Assembly: GCF_000021305.1 (NCBI RefSeq)
Contig: NC_011772.1
Location: forward strand, 1,402,001-1,466,000
Direction of reading: 5' to 3'
DNA length: 64,000 nt
Source of the DNA: Bacillus cereus G9842
GTDB taxonomy: Bacteria > Bacillota > Bacilli > Bacillales > Bacillaceae_G
Part shown: piece after piece, positions 26,203-35,977 of the stretch
Layout of the letters: every line of letters begins with the position of its first letter
Position numbering within the stretch: the stretch's first letter is position 1
Translations under genes and position numbers: made by a program
Notes under the pieces: generated by a model
Database searches by the model: none
Seen by the model: the letters and a program-made list of their open reading frames with translations, nothing else
What the model was told of the DNA's origin: nothing

Positions 26203-26880
26203 ATGGATAAACGAATTTCAATTGCTATAGATGGTCCAGCAGCTGCTGGTAAAAGTACAGTGGCAAAAGTTGTTGCGAAGGAACTTTCTTACGTTTATAT
26301 TGATACAGGCGCAATGTACCGTACGCTTACATATGCAGCCCTTGAACAAAAAGTAGATATTGAAAATGAAGAGCAGTTAATGGAAGTTGTAAGGAATGTA
26401 AATATTGAATTTCAGCAAGGAGAAAATACACAGCTTGTATTTTTAAATGGACAAGATGTTTCTGAAGTAATTCGTACACCTGATGTGACGAATCGAGTAT
26501 CTATTGTAGCAAAGCATCGCCTTGTTCGTGAAGAAATGGTACGCCGTCAGCAAGATTTAGCGAAAAAAGGCGGTGTTGTAATGGACGGCCGTGATATTGG
26601 TACACATGTATTACCGGATGCTGAAGTGAAAATCTTTATGCTTGCTTCTGTTGAAGAAAGAGCGGAAAGAAGACATTTAGAAAATTTAAATAAAGGTTTC
26701 GATTCTAATTTAGAGCAGCTAAAAGAAGAAATTGCTCAGCGTGATAAATTAGATTCAGAACGCGAAGTTTCTCCACTAAAAAAGGCTGATGATGCATTGG
26801 AATTAGATACGACTTCTTTATCAATTGAAGAAGTTGTCCAAAAAATTATGAGTATTGTTTCAGGAGTGTTTGCGAAATAA
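26203..26880 (+). CDS. cmk: Cytidylate kinase
   Basis: Phosphorylates CMP and dCMP with ATP. 225 residues, short bacterial form. P-loop GPAAAGKST at 11-19, IDTGAMYR near 36-43 for the nucleotide monophosphate, and MDGRDIGT near 126-133 with the LID arginines after it. ATG 26203 follows TGAGGTGTTACA. A terminator follows before ypfD. Confidence 0.96.
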   Translation: MDKRISIAIDGPAAAGKSTVAKVVAKELSYVYIDTGAMYRTLTYAALEQKVDIENEEQLMEVVRNVNIEFQQGENTQLVFLNGQDVSEVIRTPDVTNRVSIVAKHRLVREEMVRRQQDLAKKGGVVMDGRDIGTHVLPDAEVKIFMLASVEERAERRHLENLNKGFDSNLEQLKEEIAQRDKLDSEREVSPLKKADDALELDTTSLSIEEVVQKIMSIVSGVFAK

Positions 26881-26908
26881 AGAAAGGGGATGATCCCCTT
26901 TCTTTTTT
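26879..26908 (+). terminator. Terminator after cmk
   Basis: AAAGAAAGGGGAT pairs with ATCCCCTTTCTTT around one or two bases, followed by T run. Confidence 0.9.
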
Positions 26909-27212
26909 GTTTAAATAGAAATGTAAAGGATACGTGAATTGTGAGTCTCTTTCCTTGACAAATGAGCTGATTTGTAAGAAGTTAGTTAAAGAGGAATAAA
27001 ACTGTCAGAATATATTCGCTATTATATTTCAAAACATACTTTTTTCAAGCTGGTTTTGCTGTATACTATTTATATAGGTTTAATATATTTTCTTATGAAT
27101 GGTATTGAAAAAAGTATGTGATGAGAAATTCTTAAACATGCAAATGAAAACTTTGTTTTCATTTCGTATATACATAAAAAATGCTTTGTCAATTCTGTAG
27201 GGAGGTATTTCC
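26909..27212 (+). other. ypfD upstream region with inverted repeats
   Basis: About 300 bases without a gene. ACATACTTTTTTCAA (27034-27048) and its perfect complement (27105-27119) flank 56 bases that contain TATACT (27062-27067), a possible -10. A second hairpin, AAATGAAAAC/GTTTTCATTT with a 3-base loop, lies at 27142-27164, shortly before the ypfD ribosome site. Meaning unknown. Confidence 0.5.
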
Positions 27213-28361
27213 ATGGTAGAGAAAATGAATGAAGAAGTTATGGATTCAAAAGAATTACAAGTTGGTGACGTTGTTACAGGTTCTGTAACGAAAGTTGAAG
27301 AGAAACAAGTGCTTGTAAATGTTGGATACAAAACAGATGGCGTAATTCCAATTAGTGAATTAGCTAACGTTCATATTGAAAAAGCAAGCGATGTTGTAGA
27401 ATTAGATCAAACACTAGAGTTGAAAATTATTAAATTAGAAGAAGATGATCTTGTCTTGTCTAAACGTGCTGTTGATGCAGAAAAAGCATGGGTAGAATTA
27501 CAAGAGAAATTTACTTCTGGTCATGTGTTTGATGTTACTGTAAAAGATATTGTGAATGGCGGATTAGTTGTGGATCTTGGGGTTCGCGGTTTTATCCCAG
27601 CTTCACTTGTAGAAGTACATTATGTAGAAGACTTTACTGACTATAAAGGTAAAACGTTAGCGGTGAAAATTGTTGAATTAGACCGTGAAAAAAATCGTGT
27701 AATCCTTTCGCATAAAGCGGTAGTAGAATTAGAACTAGATTCTAAGAAAAAAGAAGCAATTTCTTCATTAAAAGAAGGGGACGTTGTTGAAGGAACAGTG
27801 CAACGATTAACTGACTTTGGTGCTTTCGTTAACGTTGGTGGCGTGGACGGTTTAGTTCACATTTCACAAATTTCACACGAACGTGTAGAGCAACCTTCTG
27901 AAGTTTTAGAGCAAGGTCAAAAGGTTAAGGTAAAGGTGTTATCTGTTGATGCTGATACACAACGTATTTCTTTATCGATTAAAGCAGCTCAACCAGGACC
28001 TTGGGAAAACGTTGCTGGCGAAATAAAAGCTGGAGATATTCGTGAGGGCGTAGTAAAACGCCTTGTTACATTTGGTGCATTCGTTGAGATTTTACCTGGC
28101 GTTGAAGGACTTGTACACGTATCTCAAATTGCAAATCGTCACGTGAAAAATCCGAATGAAGTATTGGAAATGGGACAAGAAGTAAAAGTGAAAGTACTTG
28201 AAGTTCACGCAGCAGAGAAACGTATTTCTTTAAGTATAAAAGAAGCGCTTGAGGAAAATAATGTAATTGAAGATTATAGTCAGTATGAGCCAAATGCTGA
28301 TTCTGCTACTTTCCAATTAAGTGATATTATTGGTGAACAACTGAAAAAATTAAAGAAATAA
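27213..28361 (+). CDS. ypfD: S1 RNA-binding protein YpfD (ribosomal protein S1 homologue)
   Basis: 382 residues made of four S1 domains at about 14-83, 100-167, 186-255 and 271-340; the last two carry the clear repeated phrase DFGAFV / TFGAFV with GLVHVSQI. Gram-negative S1 has six domains, so this is the shorter Firmicute form, and it need not act as a canonical ribosomal protein. ATG 27213 follows TAGGGAGGTATTTCC. Its leader holds two inverted repeats. fni follows after 12 bases, so the two are probably co-transcribed. Confidence 0.92.
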   Translation: MVEKMNEEVMDSKELQVGDVVTGSVTKVEEKQVLVNVGYKTDGVIPISELANVHIEKASDVVELDQTLELKIIKLEEDDLVLSKRAVDAEKAWVELQEKFTSGHVFDVTVKDIVNGGLVVDLGVRGFIPASLVEVHYVEDFTDYKGKTLAVKIVELDREKNRVILSHKAVVELELDSKKKEAISSLKEGDVVEGTVQRLTDFGAFVNVGGVDGLVHISQISHERVEQPSEVLEQGQKVKVKVLSVDADTQRISLSIKAAQPGPWENVAGEIKAGDIREGVVKRLVTFGAFVEILPGVEGLVHVSQIANRHVKNPNEVLEMGQEVKVKVLEVHAAEKRISLSIKEALEENNVIEDYSQYEPNADSATFQLSDIIGEQLKKLKK

Positions 28362-28364
28362 TGA

Positions 28365-29422
<1,058 letters not shown>

Positions 29423-29423
<1 letters not shown>

Positions 29424-29449
29424 AAAATCAACCGTTCGGTTGATTTTTT
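29423..29449 (+). terminator. Terminator after fni
   Basis: AAAATCAACCG pairs with CGGTTGATTTT over TT, followed by T run; begins at the stop codon. Confidence 0.9.
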
Positions 29450-29668
29450 GTTTTCTTTTCTTTCTCGTAATATAAAGTGGAGAATGGAATTGGTATTTTA
29501 TAAAAATTGTAATTGAAAAAAGGTTAAAAAATGAAGATGATTAGTTACTGGATTTTTGAGAGGACTTGCTTTTATAAGGGAAATAGGTGGGGGTAAAAGA
29601 AGTGATAGGAGGATATAGTACACAAAATATTATTTCAATATAAATAAAAATCATTAAAATGATTATGC

Positions 29669-29706
29669 AAAAGACGGTTTCGTACAACATCGAAACCGTC
29701 TTTTTG
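29669..29706. terminator. Terminator after ypzI, active-looking in both directions
   Basis: AAAAGACGGTTTCG pairs with CGAAACCGTCTTTT around an 8-base loop; T runs on both strands. The region 29450-29668 between this and the fni terminator shows no gene. Confidence 0.85.
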
Positions 29707-29712
29707 TATTAA

Positions 29713-29847
29713 TTAGTGCTGGTTTTGTTTTCGAGCCTGCTCTGGTGTATCAAGTCCAGTTGCACCTGGATATTGTAGTGATTGATTACGATCAGATTCA
29801 ACGCGGCGTGATTCTCGTAGTTTTCGTTCTTGGCGATCTTTACCCAT
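29713..29847 (-). CDS. ypzI: YpzI family protein
   Basis: 44 residues, very hydrophilic, rich in R, E, Q (MGKDRQERKLRESRRVES). Start MGKDRQ is chosen because GGAGGTG lies upstream on the minus strand; the longer frame to 29925 has no ribosome site. It matches the YpzI family found next to yphA in Bacillus. Function unknown. Confidence 0.8.
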   Translation of the reverse strand: MGKDRQERKLRESRRVESDRNQSLQYPGATGLDTPEQARKQNQH

Positions 29848-29964
29848 AATAAATAACACCTCCTTGTTAAAAGTGTTGCTGTTATAAGAAAAAACTATGC
29901 GTAAATAAAGTGGATTAACTTTCATAAAAAGTTCCCATAATGGAAAACATAGGAGGTGAAGTTG

Positions 29965-30576
29965 ATGGATGGAAGTACTTTTTATTTTGTAGCTTGGATA
30001 GGGTGGATCATCGTAACCTTTTTTATGAAAAAGGACCCTATTCGGTGGAAGTTAGGCGCTTGTATAATGATTTTTATAATTTGCTCTCCGTTACATGTAA
30101 CGATTGCCTCATTCGTGGTATCAGTAAATGCTCTTCTACTTTGTATTATTTCTTTTATAGGAATTACGCTATATTCTGTTTGGAAAAAATTATATAGCTT
30201 ACTTTCGGCACTTATTATTGCAATGTTATATACAAGTTTTCATTTGTTAGAAATATATGATCCGATTTGGATTGTGGTGGATAGAGTGTTTCTGCTAAGT
30301 AGTGCTCTTGTGTATGCATCGGTGTTATTGCATGGGGATCGCATATTACGATTATGTTCCCTATATGTAGGGATGTTACAAGGAGAGTTGCTAGTGACAT
30401 TTATTTTTCGGAAATTGAATTTTCCATATGATTACGGTAGTTTAGCATTTTTTGATATCGTCGCCGTTTCTACATTATTCATGGCAGTATTGTTTTGGAT
30501 TGCAAAAGCATCAGTATACATGGAACAGTTTAAGAGAAAAACACGTAAAAGAAAGGCGAGGGTAATGCATGACTGA
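29965..30576 (+). CDS. yphA: Membrane protein YphA
   Basis: 203 residues, almost wholly hydrophobic with about six or seven helices. ATG 29965 follows GGAGGTGA. It overlaps the next gene by 8 bases and forms a three-gene membrane unit with it and the 61-residue gene. Known only as a conserved Bacillus protein; no catalytic motif seen. Confidence 0.82.
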   Translation: MDGSTFYFVAWIGWIIVTFFMKKDPIRWKLGACIMIFIICSPLHVTIASFVVSVNALLLCIISFIGITLYSVWKKLYSLLSALIIAMLYTSFHLLEIYDPIWIVVDRVFLLSSALVYASVLLHGDRILRLCSLYVGMLQGELLVTFIFRKLNFPYDYGSLAFFDIVAVSTLFMAVLFWIAKASVYMEQFKRKTRKRKARVMHD

Positions 30577-31462
30577 ATATACATCAGCCATTTTATGCGG
30601 CGTAATAGCGGGGACAGTTACAAGAGTGTTAATGCTTCGGACGGATACGCGGCAATATCCGACGAGGCTGCATGGGAAAATTATTCATATTGCAATGGGG
30701 TTAATTGCAGCTGCTTTAGGAGCGATTGCAATCCCGTCTATTTTGAAAAAAGATTTTTCTGCCATTACATTTCTTACGTTAGCGGCAACACAATTTCGTG
30801 ATGTACGTAATATGGAAAGAAACACGCTTCAACAATTAGATGGATATGAGCTCGTACCGCGTGGAAATACATATATTGAAGGAATTGCATTGGTTTTTGA
30901 AAGTCGCAACTATTTGGCGATGTTAACGTCGTTTGCAACGACATTTGCGTATATAGGGTTCCGTTCATGGATTGCGGGAGTAATTATGGCTATAATCGCA
31001 TTTTTTATTGCGAAAAAATTAATGTCTGGAAAAAGGCTACATGATCTTGTTGAAATTGAGCACGTGCCCCTTCGTTTTGAAGGGGCAGGACTGTATATTG
31101 ATAATATTTATATTATGAATATTGGATTGCCGGCGAGGCAAGAAGAGATTATGAAATATGGCATGGGGTTTATTTTAAAACCGAAATCAATTGATGCGAT
31201 GGTGACAATCTCAAATTTAGGGCAACGGCAAGCTGTTTTACACGATGTTTCGGTGGCGCTAGGGATTTATAGAGATTCTGGTACACCAGCGCTTGTACCG
31301 TTAGCAAAGCGTGATTTAGAGGATGGTAGGGTTGGAATTTTTGTCTTACCGCAAGATCAAGATGCAGAGAAAGCGATAAGTGTTATAGGAAATGTACCAA
31401 CGTTAGAAAGTGCCGTCCATATGTCATCGGAAGCCCCGAAAGGAAGGGGAGATAAGAGATGA
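30569..31462 (+). CDS. yphB: YIEGIA-domain membrane protein (YphB/SeaA family)
   Basis: 297 residues. The hallmark YIEGIALVFESRNYLAM is near residues 100-116. Membrane helices at about 5-25, 43-62, 113-130 and 134-150 are followed by a soluble C-terminal domain. From the family it takes part in spore envelope assembly (SeaA). It overlaps yphA upstream and the capping-subunit gene downstream (ATGA), showing translational coupling. Confidence 0.85.
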   Translation: MTEYTSAILCGVIAGTVTRVLMLRTDTRQYPTRLHGKIIHIAMGLIAAALGAIAIPSILKKDFSAITFLTLAATQFRDVRNMERNTLQQLDGYELVPRGNTYIEGIALVFESRNYLAMLTSFATTFAYIGFRSWIAGVIMAIIAFFIAKKLMSGKRLHDLVEIEHVPLRFEGAGLYIDNIYIMNIGLPARQEEIMKYGMGFILKPKSIDAMVTISNLGQRQAVLHDVSVALGIYRDSGTPALVPLAKRDLEDGRVGIFVLPQDQDAEKAISVIGNVPTLESAVHMSSEAPKGRGDKR

Positions 31463-31644
31463 TGTTAGAAAGCGTTATCCTGGCAGTTATTACAACAGCG
31501 CCAGAAAAATTTGCAGGTGGTGCTCCTTTATTTGTTTGTGAGTCGATGGAGGAACTAGAATTTGTTGCAAATAATTTAGAGGCAATTTTAGATGGTATTG
31601 CGCATCGCTTACAAGAGAATGTATATATTATTGTGAAACATTAG
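31459..31644 (+). CDS. Capping complex subunit for YIEGIA protein
   Basis: 61 residues. Matches the small partner that always follows YIEGIA genes; VITTAPEKFAGGAPLFVCES is typical. ATG 31459 overlaps the stop of yphB. It is soluble and probably binds the C-terminal domain of its neighbour. The partner role is from the family name, not shown here. A candidate der promoter lies across its end. Confidence 0.82.
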   Translation: MMLESVILAVITTAPEKFAGGAPLFVCESMEELEFVANNLEAILDGIAHRLQENVYIIVKH

Positions 31645-31660
31645 GAACGTGTGTTATAAT
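31631..31660 (+). promoter_or_regulatory. Candidate promoter upstream of der
   Basis: TTGTGA, 18-base spacer, TATAAT. It overlaps the end of the 61-residue gene and precedes the terminator at 31704, so its transcript may be short or attenuated. Confidence 0.5.
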
Positions 31661-31703
31661 GTGAGGTGTTTTGATACGTTGAGAAATATTCTGGAATGCA
31701 AAT

Positions 31704-31730
31704 CCCTTCTTGCACAAAGAAGGGTTTTTT
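31704..31730 (+). terminator. Terminator between the YIEGIA unit and der
   Basis: CCCTTCTT pairs with AAGAAGGG over 5 bases, then six T. The der start is 38 bases downstream with no other promoter visible between. Confidence 0.82.
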
Positions 31731-31768
31731 ACATAATAAACAGAAGCAAGTTGAAAGGATGAAAGTAT

Positions 31769-33079
31769 ATGCCGAAACCAGTAATAGCAATAGTAGGCCG
31801 CCCGAACGTAGGAAAATCTACTATTTTCAATAGAATAGTTGGAGAAAGAGTTTCAATCGTAGAAGATATCCCAGGTATAACTCGAGACCGTATTTATAGT
31901 GCGGGAGAATGGTTAAATCATGAGTTTAACATTATTGATACAGGTGGAATTGATATTGGAGACGAGCCGTTCTTGACACAAATTCGTCAACAGGCGGAAG
32001 TTGCGATTGATGAAGCAGATGTTATCATTTTTATGACGAATGGTCGCGATGGTGTAACTGCAGCGGATGAAGAAGTTGCTAAAATTTTGTATCGTTCTAA
32101 AAAACCAATTGTACTTGCCGTAAATAAGGTTGATAATCCAGAAATGCGTAGTGATATTTATGATTTTTATTCATTAGGATTTGGCGAGCCATTCCCGATT
32201 TCAGGTACACACGGTTTAGGACTTGGTGATTTGTTAGATGAAGCTGCAAATCATTTTCCAAAGATTGAAGAAGAGGCGTATGACGATGAAACAATCCGTT
32301 TCTCTTTAATTGGACGTCCAAATGTAGGGAAATCATCGCTTGTAAATGCACTTCTTGGTCAAGAACGTGTAATTGTAAGTAATATCGCAGGAACGACGCG
32401 TGATGCTGTCGATACACCATATAGTAAAGATGATCAAGATTATGTAATCATTGATACAGCTGGTATGCGTAAAAAAGGAAAAGTATATGAAAGTACAGAA
32501 AAGTATAGTGTACTTCGTGCACTTAGAGCGATTGAACGTTCTGACGTTGTTTTAGTTGTTTTAGACGGAGAAGAAGGAATTATTGAGCAAGATAAAAAAA
32601 TCGCTGGATATGCTCATGATTCAGGACGAGCTGTTATTATCGTTGTAAACAAATGGGATGCAGTGAAAAAAGATGAAAAAACAATGAAAGCATTTGAAGA
32701 AAATATTCGTGCTCATTTCCAATTCTTGGATTACGCACCGATTGTATTCTTATCTGCAAAAACGAAAAAACGTACACAAACGTTATTACCGGTTATCAAT
32801 GAGGTAAATGAAAGCCATAGTATCCGTGTACAAACAAACGTATTAAACGATGTAATTATGGATGCGGTAGCGATGAATCCAACACCGACTCATAATGGTA
32901 GCCGTCTGAAAATCTTCTATGCGACACAGGTTGCGGTAAAACCACCGACATTTGTTGTGTTTGTAAACGATACAGAATTAATGCACTTTTCATATGAGCG
33001 CTTCTTAAAGAATCGTTTACGTGAAGCGTTCGGTTTTGTAGGAACGCCGATTCACATTATTGCTCGAGCAAGAGACTAA
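31769..33079 (+). CDS. der: Ribosome biogenesis GTPase Der (EngA)
   Basis: Essential double-GTPase for 50S subunit assembly. 436 residues. Two G domains: first P-loop GRPNVGKST at 10-18 with DTGGID and NKVD; second P-loop GRPNVGKSS at about 180 with DTAGMRKKG and NKWD; a C-terminal KH-like domain follows (from about 353). Start ATG 31769 has GAAAGGATG upstream. gpsA follows after 18 bases, so der-gpsA form a unit. Confidence 0.97.
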   Translation: MPKPVIAIVGRPNVGKSTIFNRIVGERVSIVEDIPGITRDRIYSAGEWLNHEFNIIDTGGIDIGDEPFLTQIRQQAEVAIDEADVIIFMTNGRDGVTAADEEVAKILYRSKKPIVLAVNKVDNPEMRSDIYDFYSLGFGEPFPISGTHGLGLGDLLDEAANHFPKIEEEAYDDETIRFSLIGRPNVGKSSLVNALLGQERVIVSNIAGTTRDAVDTPYSKDDQDYVIIDTAGMRKKGKVYESTEKYSVLRALRAIERSDVVLVVLDGEEGIIEQDKKIAGYAHDSGRAVIIVVNKWDAVKKDEKTMKAFEENIRAHFQFLDYAPIVFLSAKTKKRTQTLLPVINEVNESHSIRVQTNVLNDVIMDAVAMNPTPTHNGSRLKIFYATQVAVKPPTFVVFVNDTELMHFSYERFLKNRLREAFGFVGTPIHIIARARD

Positions 33080-33097
33080 TGGAGAGGATGTGATTTT

Positions 33098-34120
33098 ATG
33101 ACAAAAATCACAGTAGTAGGAGCAGGTAGCTGGGGAACAGCGTTAGCGATGGTATTAGCTGACAATGGACATGATGTACGTATTTGGGGAAATCGCTCAG
33201 AACTTATGGATGAAATGAATACGAAACATGAGAATAGTCGATATCTCCCAGGCATTACATTGCCAAGCACAATCGTAGCCTACTCTTCTTTAGAAGAAGC
33301 ATTAGTAGATGTAAATACAGTACTGCTAGTAGTACCGACGAAAGCGTACAGAGATGTATTACAAGAGATGAAAGAAATTGTTACAGAACCGATTACTTGG
33401 ATTCATGCGAGTAAAGGGATTGAACCTGGTACGTCAAAACGTATTTCGGAAGTGATCGAGGAAGAAATTCCAGAGAACTTAATTAAAGATGTTGTTGTAT
33501 TGTCTGGACCGAGTCATGCTGAAGAAGTTGGTTTACGACAAGCGACAACAGTTACGTCTGCAGCAAAGCGTATGGAAGCGGCTGAGGAAGTACAAGATTT
33601 ATTTATGAATAGTTATTTCCGTGTATACACAAATCCAGATATCGTTGGAGTTGAACTTGGTGGTGCGTTAAAAAATATTATCGCATTAGCTGCTGGTATA
33701 ACTGATGGTCTTGGATTAGGTGATAATGCAAAAGCGGCATTGATGACACGTGGTTTAACAGAGATTGCTCGTTTAGGAAGAAAAATGGGCGGGAATCCGT
33801 TAACGTTTGCTGGTCTAACCGGTATGGGAGACTTAATTGTAACTTGTACAAGTGTTCATAGCCGAAATTGGCGCGCTGGAAATATGCTTGGAAAAGGACA
33901 TTCTTTAGAAGAAGTGTTAGAAAGCATGGGTATGGTTGTGGAAGGTGTAAGAACAACGAAAGCTGCTCATGAATTGGCAGAGAAAATGGAAGTTGAAATG
34001 CCGATTACAGCTGCTTTATATGACGTGCTGTTCAATGGGAATAACGTAAAAGATGCGGTAGGCTCATTGATGGGACGTGTTCGAAAACATGAAGTGGAAG
34101 CTATACCTGACTTACTGTAA
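33098..34120 (+). CDS. gpsA: Glycerol-3-phosphate dehydrogenase [NAD(P)+]
   Basis: Reduces dihydroxyacetone phosphate to sn-glycerol 3-phosphate for phospholipid synthesis. 340 residues. N-terminal nucleotide motif GAGSWGTALA (7-16), conserved ASKGIEPGT and SGPSHAEEV, catalytic lysine in GGALKNIIALAAGI, and GLTGMGDLIVTC. ATG 33098 follows GGAGAGGATGTGATTTT. Ends at a strong terminator. Confidence 0.96.
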   Translation: MTKITVVGAGSWGTALAMVLADNGHDVRIWGNRSELMDEMNTKHENSRYLPGITLPSTIVAYSSLEEALVDVNTVLLVVPTKAYRDVLQEMKEIVTEPITWIHASKGIEPGTSKRISEVIEEEIPENLIKDVVVLSGPSHAEEVGLRQATTVTSAAKRMEAAEEVQDLFMNSYFRVYTNPDIVGVELGGALKNIIALAAGITDGLGLGDNAKAALMTRGLTEIARLGRKMGGNPLTFAGLTGMGDLIVTCTSVHSRNWRAGNMLGKGHSLEEVLESMGMVVEGVRTTKAAHELAEKMEVEMPITAALYDVLFNGNNVKDAVGSLMGRVRKHEVEAIPDLL

Positions 34121-34122
34121 AG

Positions 34123-34162
34123 AAAAGCGACAGAAGTACATTTGTACTTCTGTCGCTTTTTT
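34123..34162 (+). terminator. Terminator after gpsA
   Basis: An 18-base perfect stem AAAAGCGACAGAAGTACA with its complement around TT, followed by T run. Confidence 0.93.
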
Positions 34163-34235
34163 ATTTTATGGGTCTTTTCACCATTTTTTTATTTTTGCAT
34201 AGGATGAAGAGTAACTTGAGGAGAGGGTGAAAAGA

Positions 34236-34487
34236 ATGGATAATAACATTTTTAATAATATTGAGAAGGAAGCGAAAGTAAATAAAGAGGATATTTTTAA
34301 ATTAGCGTCATCCGTGCAAAATGCGAATTTACGTGATGAAACTGTACTTCGTCAATTAATTCATCAAGTGGCTCTTATGGCGGGACGTGAAGTGCCGAAA
34401 GAGCAAGAGGATCAAATTGTAAAAGCGATTATTAATAATAATATGCCAGCAGATTTTGGCTCGTTAAGCAAAATGTTTAAAAAATAA
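34236..34487 (+). CDS. spoVIF: Stage VI sporulation protein F
   Basis: 83 residues, charged, no membrane helix. The phrases DNNIFNNIEKEAKVNKEDIF and LASSVQNANL fit the SpoVIF family, which affects spore coat assembly and germination by stabilising GerE. ATG 34236 follows GAGGAGAGGGTGA. In B. subtilis the named gene is at another locus (yjcC), so this could be that protein or a paralogue. Confidence 0.75.
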   Translation: MDNNIFNNIEKEAKVNKEDIFKLASSVQNANLRDETVLRQLIHQVALMAGREVPKEQEDQIVKAIINNNMPADFGSLSKMFKK

Positions 34488-34570
34488 ATTATGAGAAACA
34501 AAGAGTTTGTAGATTGCATATGATAGCCATGAAAGAATAGGAATAGAGCTGTTTTTGGGCATATTTGGTC

Positions 34571-34604
34571 AACCGAAGCGAGAGATACAATCGCTTCGGT
34601 TTTA
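34571..34604 (+). terminator. Terminator after spoVIF
   Basis: AACCGAAGCGA pairs with TCGCTTCGGTT around 9 bases, followed by TTATTTTT. Confidence 0.85.
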
Positions 34605-34754
34605 TTTTTATCTAGATTAGTGGAAAATGCTGAAAAACCTATTGATTAAAGTTACATATTCGTAATTTGTAGTAAAATGTTCTTTTTGTATTTGTTTAAA
34701 GATTTTAATTTGTTAAAATAGTATAAAAATAGATTAATAAAAAGGGGTGTGTAT

Positions 34755-34958
34755 ATGTCAGAAGGGCTTATGAAAATGTGGTTGGCTTTAGGGGCAATTG
34801 GATTTATGTTTTTTGCAGTAAGTTTTATTTTATTAAGTAGACATAAAATACAGAATAAATTATTGAAAGGGATTACAGCGTTAGTAGCGTACACCCTTAT
34901 GGTTGTGTCAGGAATTGTTATTTTTCTTGTTGTATTTAGTGGACCTGTACAGCAGTAA
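34755..34958 (+). CDS. yphE: DUF2768 membrane protein YphE
   Basis: 67 residues with two membrane helices (about 6-26 and 40-62). ATG 34755 follows AAAGGGGTGTGT. It matches YphE by place (between gpsA and yphF) and size. Function unknown. Confidence 0.8.
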   Translation: MSEGLMKMWLALGAIGFMFFAVSFILLSRHKIQNKLLKGITALVAYTLMVVSGIVIFLVVFSGPVQQ

Positions 34959-35021
34959 ATGGAATGGTCTCGAAAATACTACATACGGAGCAAGTTATAT
35001 TAGTATGAAAAGGTGATGCTA

Positions 35022-35735
35022 GTGAAAAAAGTCCATATTATTTTAATATTTTGTTGTATGAGCCTTTTAACGGGGTGTCTGTATCCGAAAGAAAATATGA
35101 AGCAAAATGCGGTTCCTTATGAAGATCAGCTACAGGTTGTTCAAAAAGCTGTTGTGACATTTAAGGAGCAAAATGATGGGATATTGCCAATTAAGACGAG
35201 GGATATGAGTACACCTATTTATCAAAAGTATCCAATCGACTTTCAACAGATTGCCCCGCGTTACATACAAGAAGCACCAGGGAATGCATATGAAAGTGGA
35301 GGAGTATATCAATACGTATTAATAGACGTTGAAACAAATCCAACAGTAAAGTTAATTGATGTTAGGATGGCTGAACAAATTCAGGAACTATCTTTAAAGC
35401 TTAGGATGTATCGTGATGAACATCAATATCCACCTTTTAAAAAAGTAATTTCAGATGGTGTATATGAATTGGATTTTAAAAAACTAGGATATAAAGATGT
35501 GCCACAAGTGACAAGTCCATATTCTGGTAAAGGACTTCCTTTTGTAATTAATGAAAAAGGAGAAGTTTTTGTTGATTATAGAATCGACTTATATGACGCT
35601 TTGAAAAAAAATGAAGGGCAGTTTACGGAGGGAGAAGATATTCGAAATATACTTTCGAAAGGTTCCCCGTTTGTACCAGCTTATTCTTTACCGTACACAG
35701 TAAAGGACGGAGAACCAATTTTTTTAAAATCATAA
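35022..35735 (+). CDS. yphF: Lipoprotein YphF
   Basis: 237 residues. The N-terminus KKVHIILIFCCMSLLTGC is a lipoprotein signal with the lipobox LTGC, so C19 should be lipidated. The rest is soluble, without a motif I recognise. GTG 35022 is chosen because AAAGGTGAT lies a few bases upstream and it gives a standard signal; ATG 35016 lies inside that site. A Lit-family lipoprotein-modifying enzyme is encoded in the same window. Function unknown. Confidence 0.82.
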   Translation: MKKVHIILIFCCMSLLTGCLYPKENMKQNAVPYEDQLQVVQKAVVTFKEQNDGILPIKTRDMSTPIYQKYPIDFQQIAPRYIQEAPGNAYESGGVYQYVLIDVETNPTVKLIDVRMAEQIQELSLKLRMYRDEHQYPPFKKVISDGVYELDFKKLGYKDVPQVTSPYSGKGLPFVINEKGEVFVDYRIDLYDALKKNEGQFTEGEDIRNILSKGSPFVPAYSLPYTVKDGEPIFLKS

Positions 35736-35741
35736 GTCATG

Positions 35742-35783
35742 AACCTTTCTTTTAGTGAATAAGTTCTAGAAGAAAGGTTTTTT
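35742..35783 (+). terminator. Terminator after yphF
   Basis: AACCTTTCTT pairs with AAGAAAGGTT around an 18-base loop, followed by T run. Confidence 0.7.
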
Positions 35784-35853
35784 ATGTTATACAACTTACG
35801 ATGCAAACAAAAGATATTTTTTAATAGTCATATGAAATTGGACAAAATTATAT

Positions 35854-35883
35854 GATATATTGTCCGAACTTCTAGAATACCAT
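35854..35883 (+). promoter_or_regulatory. Possible SigE promoter for spoIVA
   Basis: GATATATT and AATACCAT separated by 14 bases resemble SigE -35 and -10 elements (two mismatches in the -10). spoIVA is SigE dependent in B. subtilis. Confidence 0.4.
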
Positions 35884-35977
35884 TATATTATATCAGATAT
35901 TATAGGCAACGTTAGAGAAGGTATTAGTTGACTATAAAAGCGGAATTATTCCCAAAAATTTTGAGGGAGGGAATCAC

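Noticed and set aside
27080..27331. Minus-strand frame of 83 residues across the ypfD start
   Set aside because: Lies over the leader inverted repeat and the first part of ypfD; no ribosome site.
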